A stretch of DNA of 10,463 nt from the NCBI GenBank assembly GCA_030527765.1, contig JAUNAE010000102.1, positions 1 to 10,463 of the forward strand. Direction: 5' to 3'. Each line of letters begins with the position of its first letter. Position 1 is the stretch's first letter. Under the pieces are notes generated by a model, which ran no database searches, was not told the origin of the DNA, and saw only the letters and a program-made list of their open reading frames with translations. The stretch is from Eubacteriales bacterium (GTDB taxonomy: Bacteria; Bacillota_A; Clostridia; Lachnospirales; Lachnospiraceae). Both the position numbers and the translations under genes were made by a program. Below, one piece after another: positions 1 to 7,838 of the stretch.

Positions 1-23
1 AGTATACCACCCAAGTATACCAC
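1..23. repeat. Short direct repeat AGTATACCAC, two copies 13 bases apart
   Basis: The 10-base word AGTATACCAC occurs at 1-10 and again at 14-23. Each copy contains the self-complementary core GTATAC, so both lie on the same face of the helix at a little over one turn apart. This could be an operator (some GntR-family regulators use GTATAC-centred sites) or the tail of a longer array cut by the window edge. What is seen is only the repeat; any regulatory role is inferred. The copies are too short to call a mobile element. Confidence 0.4.
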
Positions 24-67
24 ATTCTGCAATTTTACGAATTAAAACTTTACTCTATGAGTGTTCC

Positions 68-97
68 TATGATAAGATATTCTCTGTATATTATACT
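68..97 (+). promoter_or_regulatory. Possible promoter of the hom operon
   Basis: TATACT at 92-97 matches the sigma-A -10 box at five of six positions and sits in an AT-rich stretch about 96 bases before the hom start. No good -35 box is visible at the right distance: the best choices around 68-75 (for example TGATAA at 70-75) are poor. Transcription from here would give a leader of about 90 bases. No lysine riboswitch or T-box could be recognised in the 192 bases before hom, but sequence left of the window is not visible. Confidence 0.3.
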
Positions 98-124
98 TTA
101 TAGATGGGAATGGATTTTTGCTGA

Positions 125-157
125 GTAACTGTGTGAACAGTTGTTACATTGCGAATG
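125..157 (+). repeat. Double hairpin in the hom leader
   Basis: AACTGT (127-132) pairs with ACAGTT (137-142) around a GTGA loop, and GTAA (125-128) can alternatively pair with TTAC (144-147) with a bulge. Directly after it, CATT (147-150) pairs with AATG (154-157) around GCG. The arrangement, a GTAACTGT-type hairpin followed by a short hairpin with a GCGA core, resembles the larger module at 9134-9206 read on the other strand. It lies between the possible promoter and the hom ribosome binding site, so it would be in the leader RNA. There is no T-tract, so it is not a terminator. Confidence 0.4.
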
Positions 158-192
158 TCCGTTTGACAAGTATTAGACAGGGAGTAAAAGAC

Positions 193-1404
193 ATGATAAA
201 TATTGCAGTATTAGGATATGGAACTGTCGGGAGTGGTGTTGTTGAGGTAATGAAGACTAACAAGGAAAGTATTGATCGTCGTGCCGGAGATGAATTAAAC
301 ATCAAGTACGTACTGGATCTGAGAGAATTTCCGGGAGATCCGGTAGAAGACATTCTGGTGCATGATTTCAACCAGATTCTGGATGATCCGGAAGTTGAGA
401 TCGTCGTTGAGGTTATGGGCGGAACCGGTGCAGCGTATAAGTTTGTAAAAGCTTCTCTTGAGGCCGGCAAGTCTGTCTGCACATCCAACAAAGCACTCGT
501 TGCAAAATACGGTCCGGAGCTCATGGACATTGCAAAAGAGAAGAATATTAACTTCCTTTTTGAGGCAAGCTGCGGCGGCGGAATTCCGATTGTCCGTGCT
601 CTGAATGCGTCTCTGACTGCAGACGAGCTGGATGAAATCACAGGAATTCTGAACGGAACAACCAACTATATGCTCTACAAGATGGATCAGGAAGGATCCG
701 ACTTCAACGAGGTTCTCAAGGAGGCTCAGGCGAAGGGGTACGCAGAGGCCGATCCGACTGCAGATGTGGAAGGCGGAGATGCCTGCCGTAAGATTGCGAT
801 TCTGTCCTCTCTTGTGTATGGAGGTTTCGTAAATTACGAGAAGGTTTACACAGAGGGTATCACAAAGATTACTCCGGTAGATATGGAATATGCCCGTGTG
901 ATGGGCAAGCGTATTAAACTGCTTGCGACCAGCCGCCGCACAGAGGATGGCTGTTATGCACTGGTTGCTCCGTTCCTTGTAGATTCTGAGAATCCACTTT
1001 ACGGAGTCAATGATGTATTCAATGCTGTTTTCATTCACGGAAACATGCTGGGAGATGCTATGTTCTATGGAAGCGGTGCCGGAAAACTTCCGACGGCAAG
1101 TGCGGTCGTTGCGGACGTTGTGGATGGTGCAAAACATCTTCACAAAACTATTCGTACAGACTGGTCCAGCAAAGAGATGTGCCTTCAGGATCCGGACAAT
1201 ATTTCCGGAAGATTTTTCATGCGAACAAAAGGTGTGACTCCGGAAGAGGCAGCTCAGATTTTCGGTGAGGTACAGATGGTGAAGGTTCCGAACCTTCCGG
1301 AAGAGACCGGTTACGTGACCAGTGAGATGACCCAGGGTGATTTCTTTGCCAAGGCGAAGGAACTGAAAGAGCGTTATATTAGCGTCATCCGTGTAAAAGA
1401 TTGA
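193..1404 (+). CDS. hom: Homoserine dehydrogenase
   Basis: Cytoplasmic enzyme that reduces aspartate 4-semialdehyde to homoserine with NAD(P)H, the branch step to threonine and methionine. Over 403 residues: a Rossmann nucleotide-binding loop GYGTVG (8-13), SNK (98-100), FEASCGGGIP (123-132) and NGTTNY (154-159). ADPTADVEGGDACRK (186-200) contains the Asp196 and Lys200 expected for catalysis by comparison with the yeast enzyme (D219, K223). The last 70 or so residues, from RFFMRTKG, fit a short, divergent ACT-like regulatory domain. The start is ATG 193, with GGAG at 181-184 eight bases ahead. The same frame is open back to a TTG at 118, but those 25 residues precede the family's usual N-terminus and have no ribosome binding site. 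It is the first gene of the run, 19 bases before the apgM-family gene. Confidence 0.96.
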   Translation: MINIAVLGYGTVGSGVVEVMKTNKESIDRRAGDELNIKYVLDLREFPGDPVEDILVHDFNQILDDPEVEIVVEVMGGTGAAYKFVKASLEAGKSVCTSNKALVAKYGPELMDIAKEKNINFLFEASCGGGIPIVRALNASLTADELDEITGILNGTTNYMLYKMDQEGSDFNEVLKEAQAKGYAEADPTADVEGGDACRKIAILSSLVYGGFVNYEKVYTEGITKITPVDMEYARVMGKRIKLLATSRRTEDGCYALVAPFLVDSENPLYGVNDVFNAVFIHGNMLGDAMFYGSGAGKLPTASAVVADVVDGAKHLHKTIRTDWSSKEMCLQDPDNISGRFFMRTKGVTPEEAAQIFGEVQMVKVPNLPEETGYVTSEMTQGDFFAKAKELKERYISVIRVKD

Positions 1405-1423
1405 TAAGACAGGAGTAACGATC

Positions 1424-2626
1424 ATGAAATATGTTGTAATTCTCGGAGATGGCATGGCTGACTGGCCGGTAGAATCTCTGAATGGAGAAACTCCTTTATC
1501 CTATGCAAAAACTCCGGAGATGGATGCCCTCTCGAAGGTATCCGAAATCGGTACGGTTGCAACGATTCCGGAAGGAATGGCACCGGGAAGTGACACTGCT
1601 AATCTCTCTGTGCTTGGATATAATCCGAAGAAATACTATACCGGACGTTCCCCGCTTGAAGCACTCAGCATTGGTGTGGATATGAAGGACACTGACGTGG
1701 TATTTCGATGCAATATTGTTACACTGACAGAGGATCCGGTTCCGTATGCAGAGCAGAAAATTGTGGATCACAGCTCTGATGAGATCAGCACAGAGGATGC
1801 TGCCATCCTCCTGAAGGCTGTGGCAGAAGAACTGGCGAACGAGAAGTATCAGTTCTATGTTGGCACCAGTTATCGTCATTGTATGGTATGGGATCAGGGA
1901 AAAGTACTTGAACTGACACCGCCTCACGATGTGCTGACACAGACCATCGGACAGTATCTTCCACAGGATGAAGTTCTTCGCCAAATGCAGGAGAGAAGCT
2001 ATGAGATTCTCAAGAACCATCCGCTGAATCTGAAACGAAAAGAGCAGGGGTTAAATCCGGCCAACAGTTTCTGGTTCTGGGGAGCAGGTACCAAACCGAT
2101 GCTGACTTCTTTTGAAGGACAGTATCACAAAAAAGGTGTGATGATTTCTGCAGTGGATCTTCTCAAAGGAATTGCTGTGGGAGCAGAGATGGACCGCGTC
2201 CTTGTCGAAGGAGCCAATGGCGGACTTCACACCAATTATGAGGGAAAAGCCGAAGCATGCGTGAAAGCGCTTACAAAAGACGGATATGATTTTGCCTATG
2301 TTCATGTGGAAGCACCGGATGAGATGGGCCATCAGGGAAGCCTGGAGAAAAAAATTCAGGCCATTGAGTACCTGGATCAGCGTTTGATCCGCCTTGTCAA
2401 AGAAGGGCTGGATGCTGCCGGAGAGGAATATCGTATGCTCATTCTTCCGGATCATCCGACGCCTCTCGCAGTTCGTACACATGTATCGGAGGCGGTTCCG
2501 TACCTTCTGTACGACAGCCGGAATTTACAGGAACATACCTGGAATTATAATGAAAAAGAAGCGCAGGAGAGCGGCAATACCGTCGCTCATGGCTGGGATA
2601 TGATGAGCTATTTGTTATCCTGCTGA
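1424..2626 (+). CDS. apgM: Cofactor-independent phosphoglycerate mutase family protein, probable homoserine kinase
   Basis: A 400-residue member of the archaeal-type 2,3-bisphosphoglycerate-independent phosphoglycerate mutase branch of the alkaline-phosphatase superfamily. Visible metal and catalytic residues: Asp9 in LGDGMAD, the Ser56 nucleophile in PGSDTANLS, Asp299 and His303 in APDEMGH, Asp343-His344 in LPDHPT and His389 in VAHGWD. So the active site is complete. Sequence alone would suggest interconversion of 3- and 2-phosphoglycerate. However, a bacterial subfamily of these proteins is recognised as a proposed homoserine kinase (TIGR02535), based on its location with threonine genes, and here the gene sits directly between hom and lysC. 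No classical GHMP-type thrB is in the window. Homoserine phosphorylation is therefore the more likely role; this is inference from context. The start is ATG 1424 with AGGAG at 1411-1415. Confidence 0.9.
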   Translation: MKYVVILGDGMADWPVESLNGETPLSYAKTPEMDALSKVSEIGTVATIPEGMAPGSDTANLSVLGYNPKKYYTGRSPLEALSIGVDMKDTDVVFRCNIVTLTEDPVPYAEQKIVDHSSDEISTEDAAILLKAVAEELANEKYQFYVGTSYRHCMVWDQGKVLELTPPHDVLTQTIGQYLPQDEVLRQMQERSYEILKNHPLNLKRKEQGLNPANSFWFWGAGTKPMLTSFEGQYHKKGVMISAVDLLKGIAVGAEMDRVLVEGANGGLHTNYEGKAEACVKALTKDGYDFAYVHVEAPDEMGHQGSLEKKIQAIEYLDQRLIRLVKEGLDAAGEEYRMLILPDHPTPLAVRTHVSEAVPYLLYDSRNLQEHTWNYNEKEAQESGNTVAHGWDMMSYLLSC

Positions 2627-2639
2627 GAATGGAGAAACT

Positions 2640-3848
2640 ATGTTAATTGTTAAGAAGTTCGGTGGTACCTCAGTTGCAAACAAGGAGCGGATTTTCCGCG
2701 TTGCCCAGAGATGCATCGAAGATTACAAAAATGGAAATGATGTGGTAGTTGTGCTTTCAGCTATGGGAAAATACACCGATGAGCTGATTCAGCAGGCAAA
2801 CGACATCAACGACAAACCTCCCAAAAGGGAGATGGATATGTTGTTCACGATTGGAGAGCAGATGTCGGTATCTCTTATGGCTATGGCTATGGATAAGCTG
2901 GGAATCCCGGCGATTTCTCTGAATGCTTTTCAGGTCAGCATGCATACGACCAGCACTCATGGAAATGCACGTCTGAAACGAATTGATACAGAACGAATCC
3001 GAAGAGAACTGGACAGCCGCAAAATCGTCATTGTAACCGGATTCCAGGGTGTAAACAAATATGACGATTACACAACTCTTGGCCGTGGAGGTTCTGATAC
3101 GACGGCAGTTGCTCTGGCAGCAGCCCTTCATGCGGATGCCTGTGAAATCTATACAGATGTTGACGGCGTTTATACAGCAGACCCGCGTAAGGTGCCGAAG
3201 GCCCACAAGCTGAAGGAAATCACCTATGATGAGATGCTCGAGATGGCAACTCTCGGAGCAGGAGTACTGCACAACCGTTCAGTGGAAATGGCGAAGAAGT
3301 ACGGAGTACCGCTGGTAGTCCGTTCCAGTCTGAACGAAAATGAAGGAACGATCGTAAAGGAGAGAACAACAGTGGAAAGAATGCTGATCAGCGGAGTGGC
3401 ACTGGACAACGATGCCGTCCGTATTGCGTTGATTGGATTAAAGGATGTGCCGGGAAGTGCTTTTAAGGTATTTGACACACTGGCACGCAAAAAAATTAAT
3501 GTAGATATGATTCTTCAGTCTATCGGACGTGAAGGTACCAAGGATATTTCCTTCACAGTGAACAATACCGATCTGGATGATGCCGTGAATGTTCTGAATG
3601 CTGAGCAGGCACGCCTTGGATTCAAGGAACTTCGTGCAGAGGAGAGCATCTGTAAGCTGTCCATCGTGGGAGCCGGTCTTATGAGCAACCCGGGAGCAGC
3701 GGCAAAAATGTTCGAGAGTCTCTACAATGAGAATGTCAACATTAATATGATCGCATCTTCTGAAATCCGTGTGACAGTACTTATCAATGAAAAAGATGGT
3801 GTACGTGCCATGAATGCAGTTCATGATGCATTCAATCTGGCAGACTGA
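2640..3848 (+). CDS. lysC: Aspartate kinase, feedback-regulated, with two C-terminal ACT domains
   Basis: Phosphorylates aspartate with ATP, the first committed step to lysine, threonine and methionine (also diaminopimelate for the cell wall). It has 402 residues, near the 408 of Bacillus subtilis LysC. Kinase domain 1 to about 240: VKKFGGTS (4-11), TTLGRGGSDTTA (145-156) and TDVDGVYTADPR (172-183). Two ACT domains follow, about 262-330 and 340-402, the usual place for binding lysine and/or threonine; which amino acid inhibits cannot be told by eye. The start is ATG 2640, preceded by GGAG at 2631-2634, 13 bases after the apgM-family stop. An internal ribosome binding site and start near residue 245 suggest a second, ACT-only product (separate entry). 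It is not fused to homoserine dehydrogenase, unlike E. coli ThrA. Confidence 0.96.
   Translation: MLIVKKFGGTSVANKERIFRVAQRCIEDYKNGNDVVVVLSAMGKYTDELIQQANDINDKPPKREMDMLFTIGEQMSVSLMAMAMDKLGIPAISLNAFQVSMHTTSTHGNARLKRIDTERIRRELDSRKIVIVTGFQGVNKYDDYTTLGRGGSDTTAVALAAALHADACEIYTDVDGVYTADPRKVPKAHKLKEITYDEMLEMATLGAGVLHNRSVEMAKKYGVPLVVRSSLNENEGTIVKERTTVERMLISGVALDNDAVRIALIGLKDVPGSAFKVFDTLARKKINVDMILQSIGREGTKDISFTVNNTDLDDAVNVLNAEQARLGFKELRAEESICKLSIVGAGLMSNPGAAAKMFESLYNENVNINMIASSEIRVTVLINEKDGVRAMNAVHDAFNLAD
3356..3383 (+). promoter_or_regulatory. Internal ribosome binding site and start inside lysC (beta subunit)
   Basis: AAAGGAG at 3356-3362 lies nine bases before an in-frame GTG (3372-3374, residue 245), and an in-frame ATG follows at 3381-3383 (residue 248). 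Initiation here would make a protein of about 155-158 residues containing just the two ACT domains. The B. subtilis and Corynebacterium monofunctional aspartokinases are known to make such a beta subunit from an in-frame internal start near residues 246-250, so the position fits that family. The signal and position are seen directly; use of the start is inferred. Confidence 0.5.
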
Positions 3849-3862
3849 AAGCAGGATAATTT

Positions 3863-4627
3863 ATGAGATACCGAATTTCAATTTGGAAACGGGAAGCAAG
3901 AGAAGCAATGAGAGGCCATACAGGGCTTCTCATTGCTTCCTCTGTTCTGATTTCCCTTTTGCAGTTTCTGGCCGGCACCGCTGCCGGTTATCTGTTCCCG
4001 GGATCGGATGTTTTGCAGAGGGTACTTGCAGAAGTATTTTCCTTTGCGCTGACACTGGTGCTGGGACTTTTTTCCGCAGGAATGTATCTTCTTTTCCTGA
4101 ATGTGGCAAGAGGAAAAGAAGCTTCTGTGAGAGATCTGTTCTATTATGTAAATCACCAGCCGGACCGTATCATTGTTGCATCTTTTGTACTGGCATTTCT
4201 TGCCTGGCTTACAGCACTTCCGGCAAGTATTTACAGCTATGCACATATGAACCAGGTGGTCGATTCCCAGGAGATGATGCAGATTTACGGAACCTTCTTT
4301 CTTCTGTATCTTCTCGGCCTCTGTTTGAATCTGGTGTTTACAATTCCATTAACTTTGGTGTATTATCGATTGGCAGATGATGAAGTCTTAAGCGGCATTC
4401 AGGCGCTCTCCCAGAGCGTGTCCTGGATGAAGGGACATTATGGAGAATTTATTTTGCTCCAATTAAGTTTCATCCCGTGGGTTCTTGTGGGTGTGTTGAC
4501 ATTTTACCTGGCATTTCTCTGGGTCATTCCATACATGGAAATGTCAAGCATTGAGTTTTATTTGAGTCTTTACAATGCGAATCTTCTCGCAGAAGCAGAG
4601 GAAGATGAGACACCGGCAGAAATCTGA
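3863..4627 (+). CDS. DUF975 family integral membrane protein
   Basis: A 254-residue hydrophobic protein. It opens with a basic segment (IWKREAREAMRGH, 7-19), then hydrophobic stretches at about 21-45, 55-80, 102-127, 141-168 and 196-224, so five or six membrane helices. The N-terminal basic motif, the spacing of helices and the late Tyr/Phe-rich IEFYLSLYN (230-238) fit the DUF975 family (PF06161), common in Clostridia and of unknown function. The tail is acidic (AEAEEDETPAE). No catalytic motif or signal peptide cleavage site was seen. The start is ATG 3863 with AGG at 3853-3855, only 14 bases after lysC, so it is likely co-transcribed. A role in amino-acid export is conceivable from position next to lysC, but nothing in the sequence shows it. 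Confidence 0.8.
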   Translation: MRYRISIWKREAREAMRGHTGLLIASSVLISLLQFLAGTAAGYLFPGSDVLQRVLAEVFSFALTLVLGLFSAGMYLLFLNVARGKEASVRDLFYYVNHQPDRIIVASFVLAFLAWLTALPASIYSYAHMNQVVDSQEMMQIYGTFFLLYLLGLCLNLVFTIPLTLVYYRLADDEVLSGIQALSQSVSWMKGHYGEFILLQLSFIPWVLVGVLTFYLAFLWVIPYMEMSSIEFYLSLYNANLLAEAEEDETPAEI

Positions 4628-4656
4628 TTAGAAGAGAAACACAAAGGAGTATCAGA

Positions 4657-6894
4657 ATGGATATTATAAAGAGTATTACATCAGAACTTGGAGTACGAAA
4701 GGAGCAGGTGGAGGCTGCTGTTAAACTCATTGACGAGGGCAACACCATTCCTTTTATTGCGCGTTATCGTAAAGAGGTAACCGGCTCCCTGAATGATGAA
4801 CAGCTGCGAATTTTGTCAGAGCGTCTGACTTATCTTCGCAATCTGGAAGACAAGAAAGCTTCTGTTATCAACACCATTGAAGAACTTGGCAAGATGACAC
4901 CGGAACTGAAAAAACAGATCGAGGAAGCCCAGACACTGGTTGTCGTGGAGGATCTTTACCGCCCGTATCGTCCGAAGAGAAGAACGAGAGCAACCATTGC
5001 CAAGGAGAAAGGTCTGGAACCACTGGCAAATCTGATTCTTCTTCAGATGACCAATAAGACGATGGAAGAGGAGGCAGCAGCCTTCGTATCCGAAGAAAAG
5101 GGAGTTGCATCTGTAGAAGAGGCGCTTGCGGGAGCAAAAGATATTCTGGCAGAGCATTTTTCTGATGAGGCAGATTACCGAATCAAAATTCGTGAGAAGA
5201 CATTTGAACAGGGTATGATCACTTCAGAGGCTAAGAATCCGGAGACACAGTCTGTCTACGAAATGTACTATCAGTTTGAAGAGCCGGTGAAAAAACTGGC
5301 AGGTCATCGAATTCTCGCCCTGAATCGTGGAGAGAAGGAAAAAATCCTCACAGTTAAGATCGCTGCACCGGAAGAGGAGATTCTCCGCTATCTGGAAAAA
5401 CAGATTATCAAAAATGAGAATGCATCTACAGCCTTAGTTCTTAAGGAAGCCGTGGAGGACAGTTATCGCCGTCTGATTGCACCGGCCATCGAGAGAGAGA
5501 TTCGAAGCAGCCTGACAGAAGGAGCAGAAGATGGTGCGATCAGCGTCTTTGGAAAGAATCTGGAGCAGCTTCTCATGCAGCCGCCAATTGCCGGACAGGT
5601 TGTTCTCGGATGGGACCCGGCGTTCCGTACAGGATGTAAGCTTGCAGTTGTCGATGCGACAGGAAAAGTTCTGGATACCACCGTCGTTTATCCGACCGCT
5701 CCGACCAATGAGAAACGAATCCGTGAAGCGAAGGACAAAGTCATCAGCATGATTCGAAAATACGGAATCACTCTGATTTCCGTTGGAAACGGAACTGCTT
5801 CCCGAGAGTCTGAGCAGGTGATCGTGGAAATGCTGAAGGAGATTCCGGAGCAGGTACAGTACGTCATCACAAACGAGGCCGGAGCTTCTGTTTATTCCGC
5901 AAGTAAGCTTGCGACAGAAGAGTTCCCGAACTTTGATGTAGGACAGAGAAGTGCTGCATCCATCGCCCGTCGTCTTCAGGATCCTCTGGCAGAGCTTGTA
6001 AAAATTGATCCGAAATCCATCGGTGTTGGTCAGTATCAGCACGATATGAACCAGAAAAAACTCGGAGAGGCTCTTTCCGGTGTGGTTGAGGATGCCGTAA
6101 ATAAGGTTGGTGTGGATCTGAACACCGCATCTGCCTCCCTTCTGGAATATATTTCCGGTATTACGAAGACCATCGCAAAGAATATTGTCATTTATCGAGA
6201 AGAAAACGGACGTTTTGAGAGTCGTAAGGAACTTCTGAAAGTTGCCAAGCTGGGACCGAAGGCATTCGAGCAGTGTGCCGGTTTCATGCGCATCAGCGGC
6301 GGAAAAAATCCTCTGGACTCCACCAGTGTACATCCGGAAACCTACGATGCGGCAACCGCTCTTCTTGAGAAGCTTGGATACACTCCGGAGGACATTGTTG
6401 CAGGAAATCTCGGAAGACTTTCCCGTCAGGTAAAGGATTATGAAAAAATGTCTCAGGATCTTGGAATTGGTGAGATTACCCTGAGAGATGTTGTGGCAGA
6501 ACTGGAAAAACCGGCGCGAGATCCCCGAGATGAAATGCCTCGCCCGATTCTCCGTACAGATGTTATGGAAATGAAGGATCTGAAGGAAGGAATGGTTCTG
6601 AAGGGAACGGTTCGTAACGTCATCGACTTCGGTGCATTTGTGGATATCGGCGTTCATCAGGACGGTCTGGTTCACGTATCAGAGATGACCGAGAGATTTA
6701 TCCGTCATCCTCTGGAAGCAGTCAGCGTCGGTGATATCGTAGATGTTCGTGTCATTGGAGTGGATCTGCAGAAGAAACGAATCAGTCTTTCCATGAAGGG
6801 AATCGGGGAAAAGACTGAGGCGAAGAAACCTTCCGGCAGCCAGAAGAAGGCCTCCGGAAATCAGAAGAAACCGTTTCGCAAGGGCAGGAGATAA
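4657..6894 (+). CDS. tex: Tex family RNA-binding transcription accessory protein with S1 domain
   Basis: A 745-residue cytoplasmic nucleic-acid-binding protein, full length for Tex (YdcI in B. subtilis). Domain order by motif: helical Tex N-terminal region with NTIPFIARYRKEVTG (29-43); YqgF/RNase H-like domain from about 315, starting VLGWDPAFRTGCK; helix-hairpin-helix region about 489-560 (NTASASLLEYISGI, then LGPKAFEQCAGFMRI); S1 RNA-binding domain about 646-716 with VIDFGAFVDIG and ISLSMKG. The tail is lysine-rich with a repeated SGSQKK/SGNQKK, which would add non-specific nucleic-acid affinity. Tex proteins are linked to transcription elongation and RNA handling, but the exact activity is poorly defined. 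AAAGGAG at 4643-4649 is a near-perfect ribosome binding site seven bases from ATG 4657. It follows DUF975 by 29 bases. Confidence 0.95.
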   Translation: MDIIKSITSELGVRKEQVEAAVKLIDEGNTIPFIARYRKEVTGSLNDEQLRILSERLTYLRNLEDKKASVINTIEELGKMTPELKKQIEEAQTLVVVEDLYRPYRPKRRTRATIAKEKGLEPLANLILLQMTNKTMEEEAAAFVSEEKGVASVEEALAGAKDILAEHFSDEADYRIKIREKTFEQGMITSEAKNPETQSVYEMYYQFEEPVKKLAGHRILALNRGEKEKILTVKIAAPEEEILRYLEKQIIKNENASTALVLKEAVEDSYRRLIAPAIEREIRSSLTEGAEDGAISVFGKNLEQLLMQPPIAGQVVLGWDPAFRTGCKLAVVDATGKVLDTTVVYPTAPTNEKRIREAKDKVISMIRKYGITLISVGNGTASRESEQVIVEMLKEIPEQVQYVITNEAGASVYSASKLATEEFPNFDVGQRSAASIARRLQDPLAELVKIDPKSIGVGQYQHDMNQKKLGEALSGVVEDAVNKVGVDLNTASASLLEYISGITKTIAKNIVIYREENGRFESRKELLKVAKLGPKAFEQCAGFMRISGGKNPLDSTSVHPETYDAATALLEKLGYTPEDIVAGNLGRLSRQVKDYEKMSQDLGIGEITLRDVVAELEKPARDPRDEMPRPILRTDVMEMKDLKEGMVLKGTVRNVIDFGAFVDIGVHQDGLVHVSEMTERFIRHPLEAVSVGDIVDVRVIGVDLQKKRISLSMKGIGEKTEAKKPSGSQKKASGNQKKPFRKGRR

Positions 6895-6901
6895 GTAAAG
6901 G

Positions 6902-7765
6902 ATGGAAACCGTAACAGATGCAGCAGTGGAAGTGAAAGAACTGGTGCAGGATGTCCAGGAAGGCCTTCCGAAGCTGACAGAATATATCATTAAGATTTTG
7001 CTCGTAGTCATCGCATTCTGGATTGGGAGCAAAATCATTCACTGGGTCGGCAGAAAGTTCCGAAAATATCTGCGGAAACTCAAAGTGGCGGAAGGTGTCG
7101 TGACCTTTGGCTGCTCGGTCGTTCAGGGAACTCTGTACGTGGGTCTTGTGCTGATCCTCGCTCAGAGACTTGGAGTCAAAGAAACTTCCATTGCGGCCGT
7201 GGTCGGAACCGCCGGTGTCACCATCGGTCTTGCCCTTCAGGGCGGCCTTTCCAACGTGGCCGGCGGCCTCATTATCCTGGCGTTCAAACCTTTTCAGGTA
7301 GGGGATTACATTGTATGTAAAAGCCAGGGATTCGAGGGACAGGTCATTAAGATTGAACTGTTTTATACCACTTTGGAGTCTAAGGGCTTTCAGAGAACCC
7401 ATGTGCCAAACAGTATTCTTACGGGAAATACCCTCGTAAACGAGACCGTGCATCATATGCGGCAGGTGGAGGTGAAGGTAGGAGTTGCCTATCCGACAGA
7501 TCTCGACAAAGCCCGTCAGGTGCTTATGGAGACCGCACTTCTTGATCCGGATGTGAACCGGGAGTATGAGCCGTTGATTTTTGTGGATGAACTCGGAGAG
7601 AGTGGAATTGTCATGGCTCTCAGAGTGAGAACCGGAAATGATGTTGCGGCATTGGTGAAATGGCGACTGAATCAGAAGATCAAAGAGAACTTTGAAAAAG
7701 CGGGAATCGAGATTCCGTATCCTCAGGTTCAAGTGCATCTGCCCGGCAAAGTGGAGAAAGATTGA
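6902..7765 (+). CDS. mscS: Small-conductance mechanosensitive channel, MscS family
   Basis: A 287-residue inner-membrane channel, the same size as E. coli MscS (286), which opens under membrane tension to release solutes during osmotic downshock. Helix TM1 lies at about 28-50 and TM2 at about 70-92. The pore helix TM3 (about 96-128) carries the family signature GLALQGGLSN (109-118), with small residues lining the pore, followed by AFKPFQVGDYI (127-137) at the start of the cytoplasmic beta domain. VPNSILTGNTLVN (168-180) is the usual loop of that domain, and the C-terminal alpha/beta part ends with IEIPYPQVQVHLP. The start is ATG 6902, seven bases after tex; its GGAG (6887-6890) lies inside the last codons of tex, suggesting translational coupling. 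It is the last gene of the run, ahead of a strong terminator. Confidence 0.94.
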   Translation: METVTDAAVEVKELVQDVQEGLPKLTEYIIKILLVVIAFWIGSKIIHWVGRKFRKYLRKLKVAEGVVTFGCSVVQGTLYVGLVLILAQRLGVKETSIAAVVGTAGVTIGLALQGGLSNVAGGLIILAFKPFQVGDYIVCKSQGFEGQVIKIELFYTTLESKGFQRTHVPNSILTGNTLVNETVHHMRQVEVKVGVAYPTDLDKARQVLMETALLDPDVNREYEPLIFVDELGESGIVMALRVRTGNDVAALVKWRLNQKIKENFEKAGIEIPYPQVQVHLPGKVEKD

Positions 7766-7838
7766 CGGAATAAAGCAAGTCCCGAAGTGAATTGCGAATT
7801 TTCGCTTGATCGGAAAAAATTACAGTTTTCATGAAAAT

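Noticed and set aside
163..168. TTGACA as a -35 box before hom
   Set aside because: It matches the consensus exactly, but no -10 box lies 16-18 bases downstream; that space holds the hom ribosome binding site.
118..192. N-terminal extension of hom from TTG 118
   Set aside because: The added 25 residues come before the usual family start, have no ribosome binding site, and overlap a hairpin; ATG 193 has GGAG at the right distance.
295..1455. Long minus-strand open frames opposite hom, and similar ones opposite tex and mscS
   Set aside because: They lie antisense to strongly supported genes, have no family motifs or ribosome binding sites, and follow from the codon pattern of the sense gene.
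3814..4380. A 188-codon open frame overlapping the end of lysC and most of the DUF975 gene
   Set aside because: It is in another frame of two well-supported genes, starts inside lysC and has no recognisable domain.
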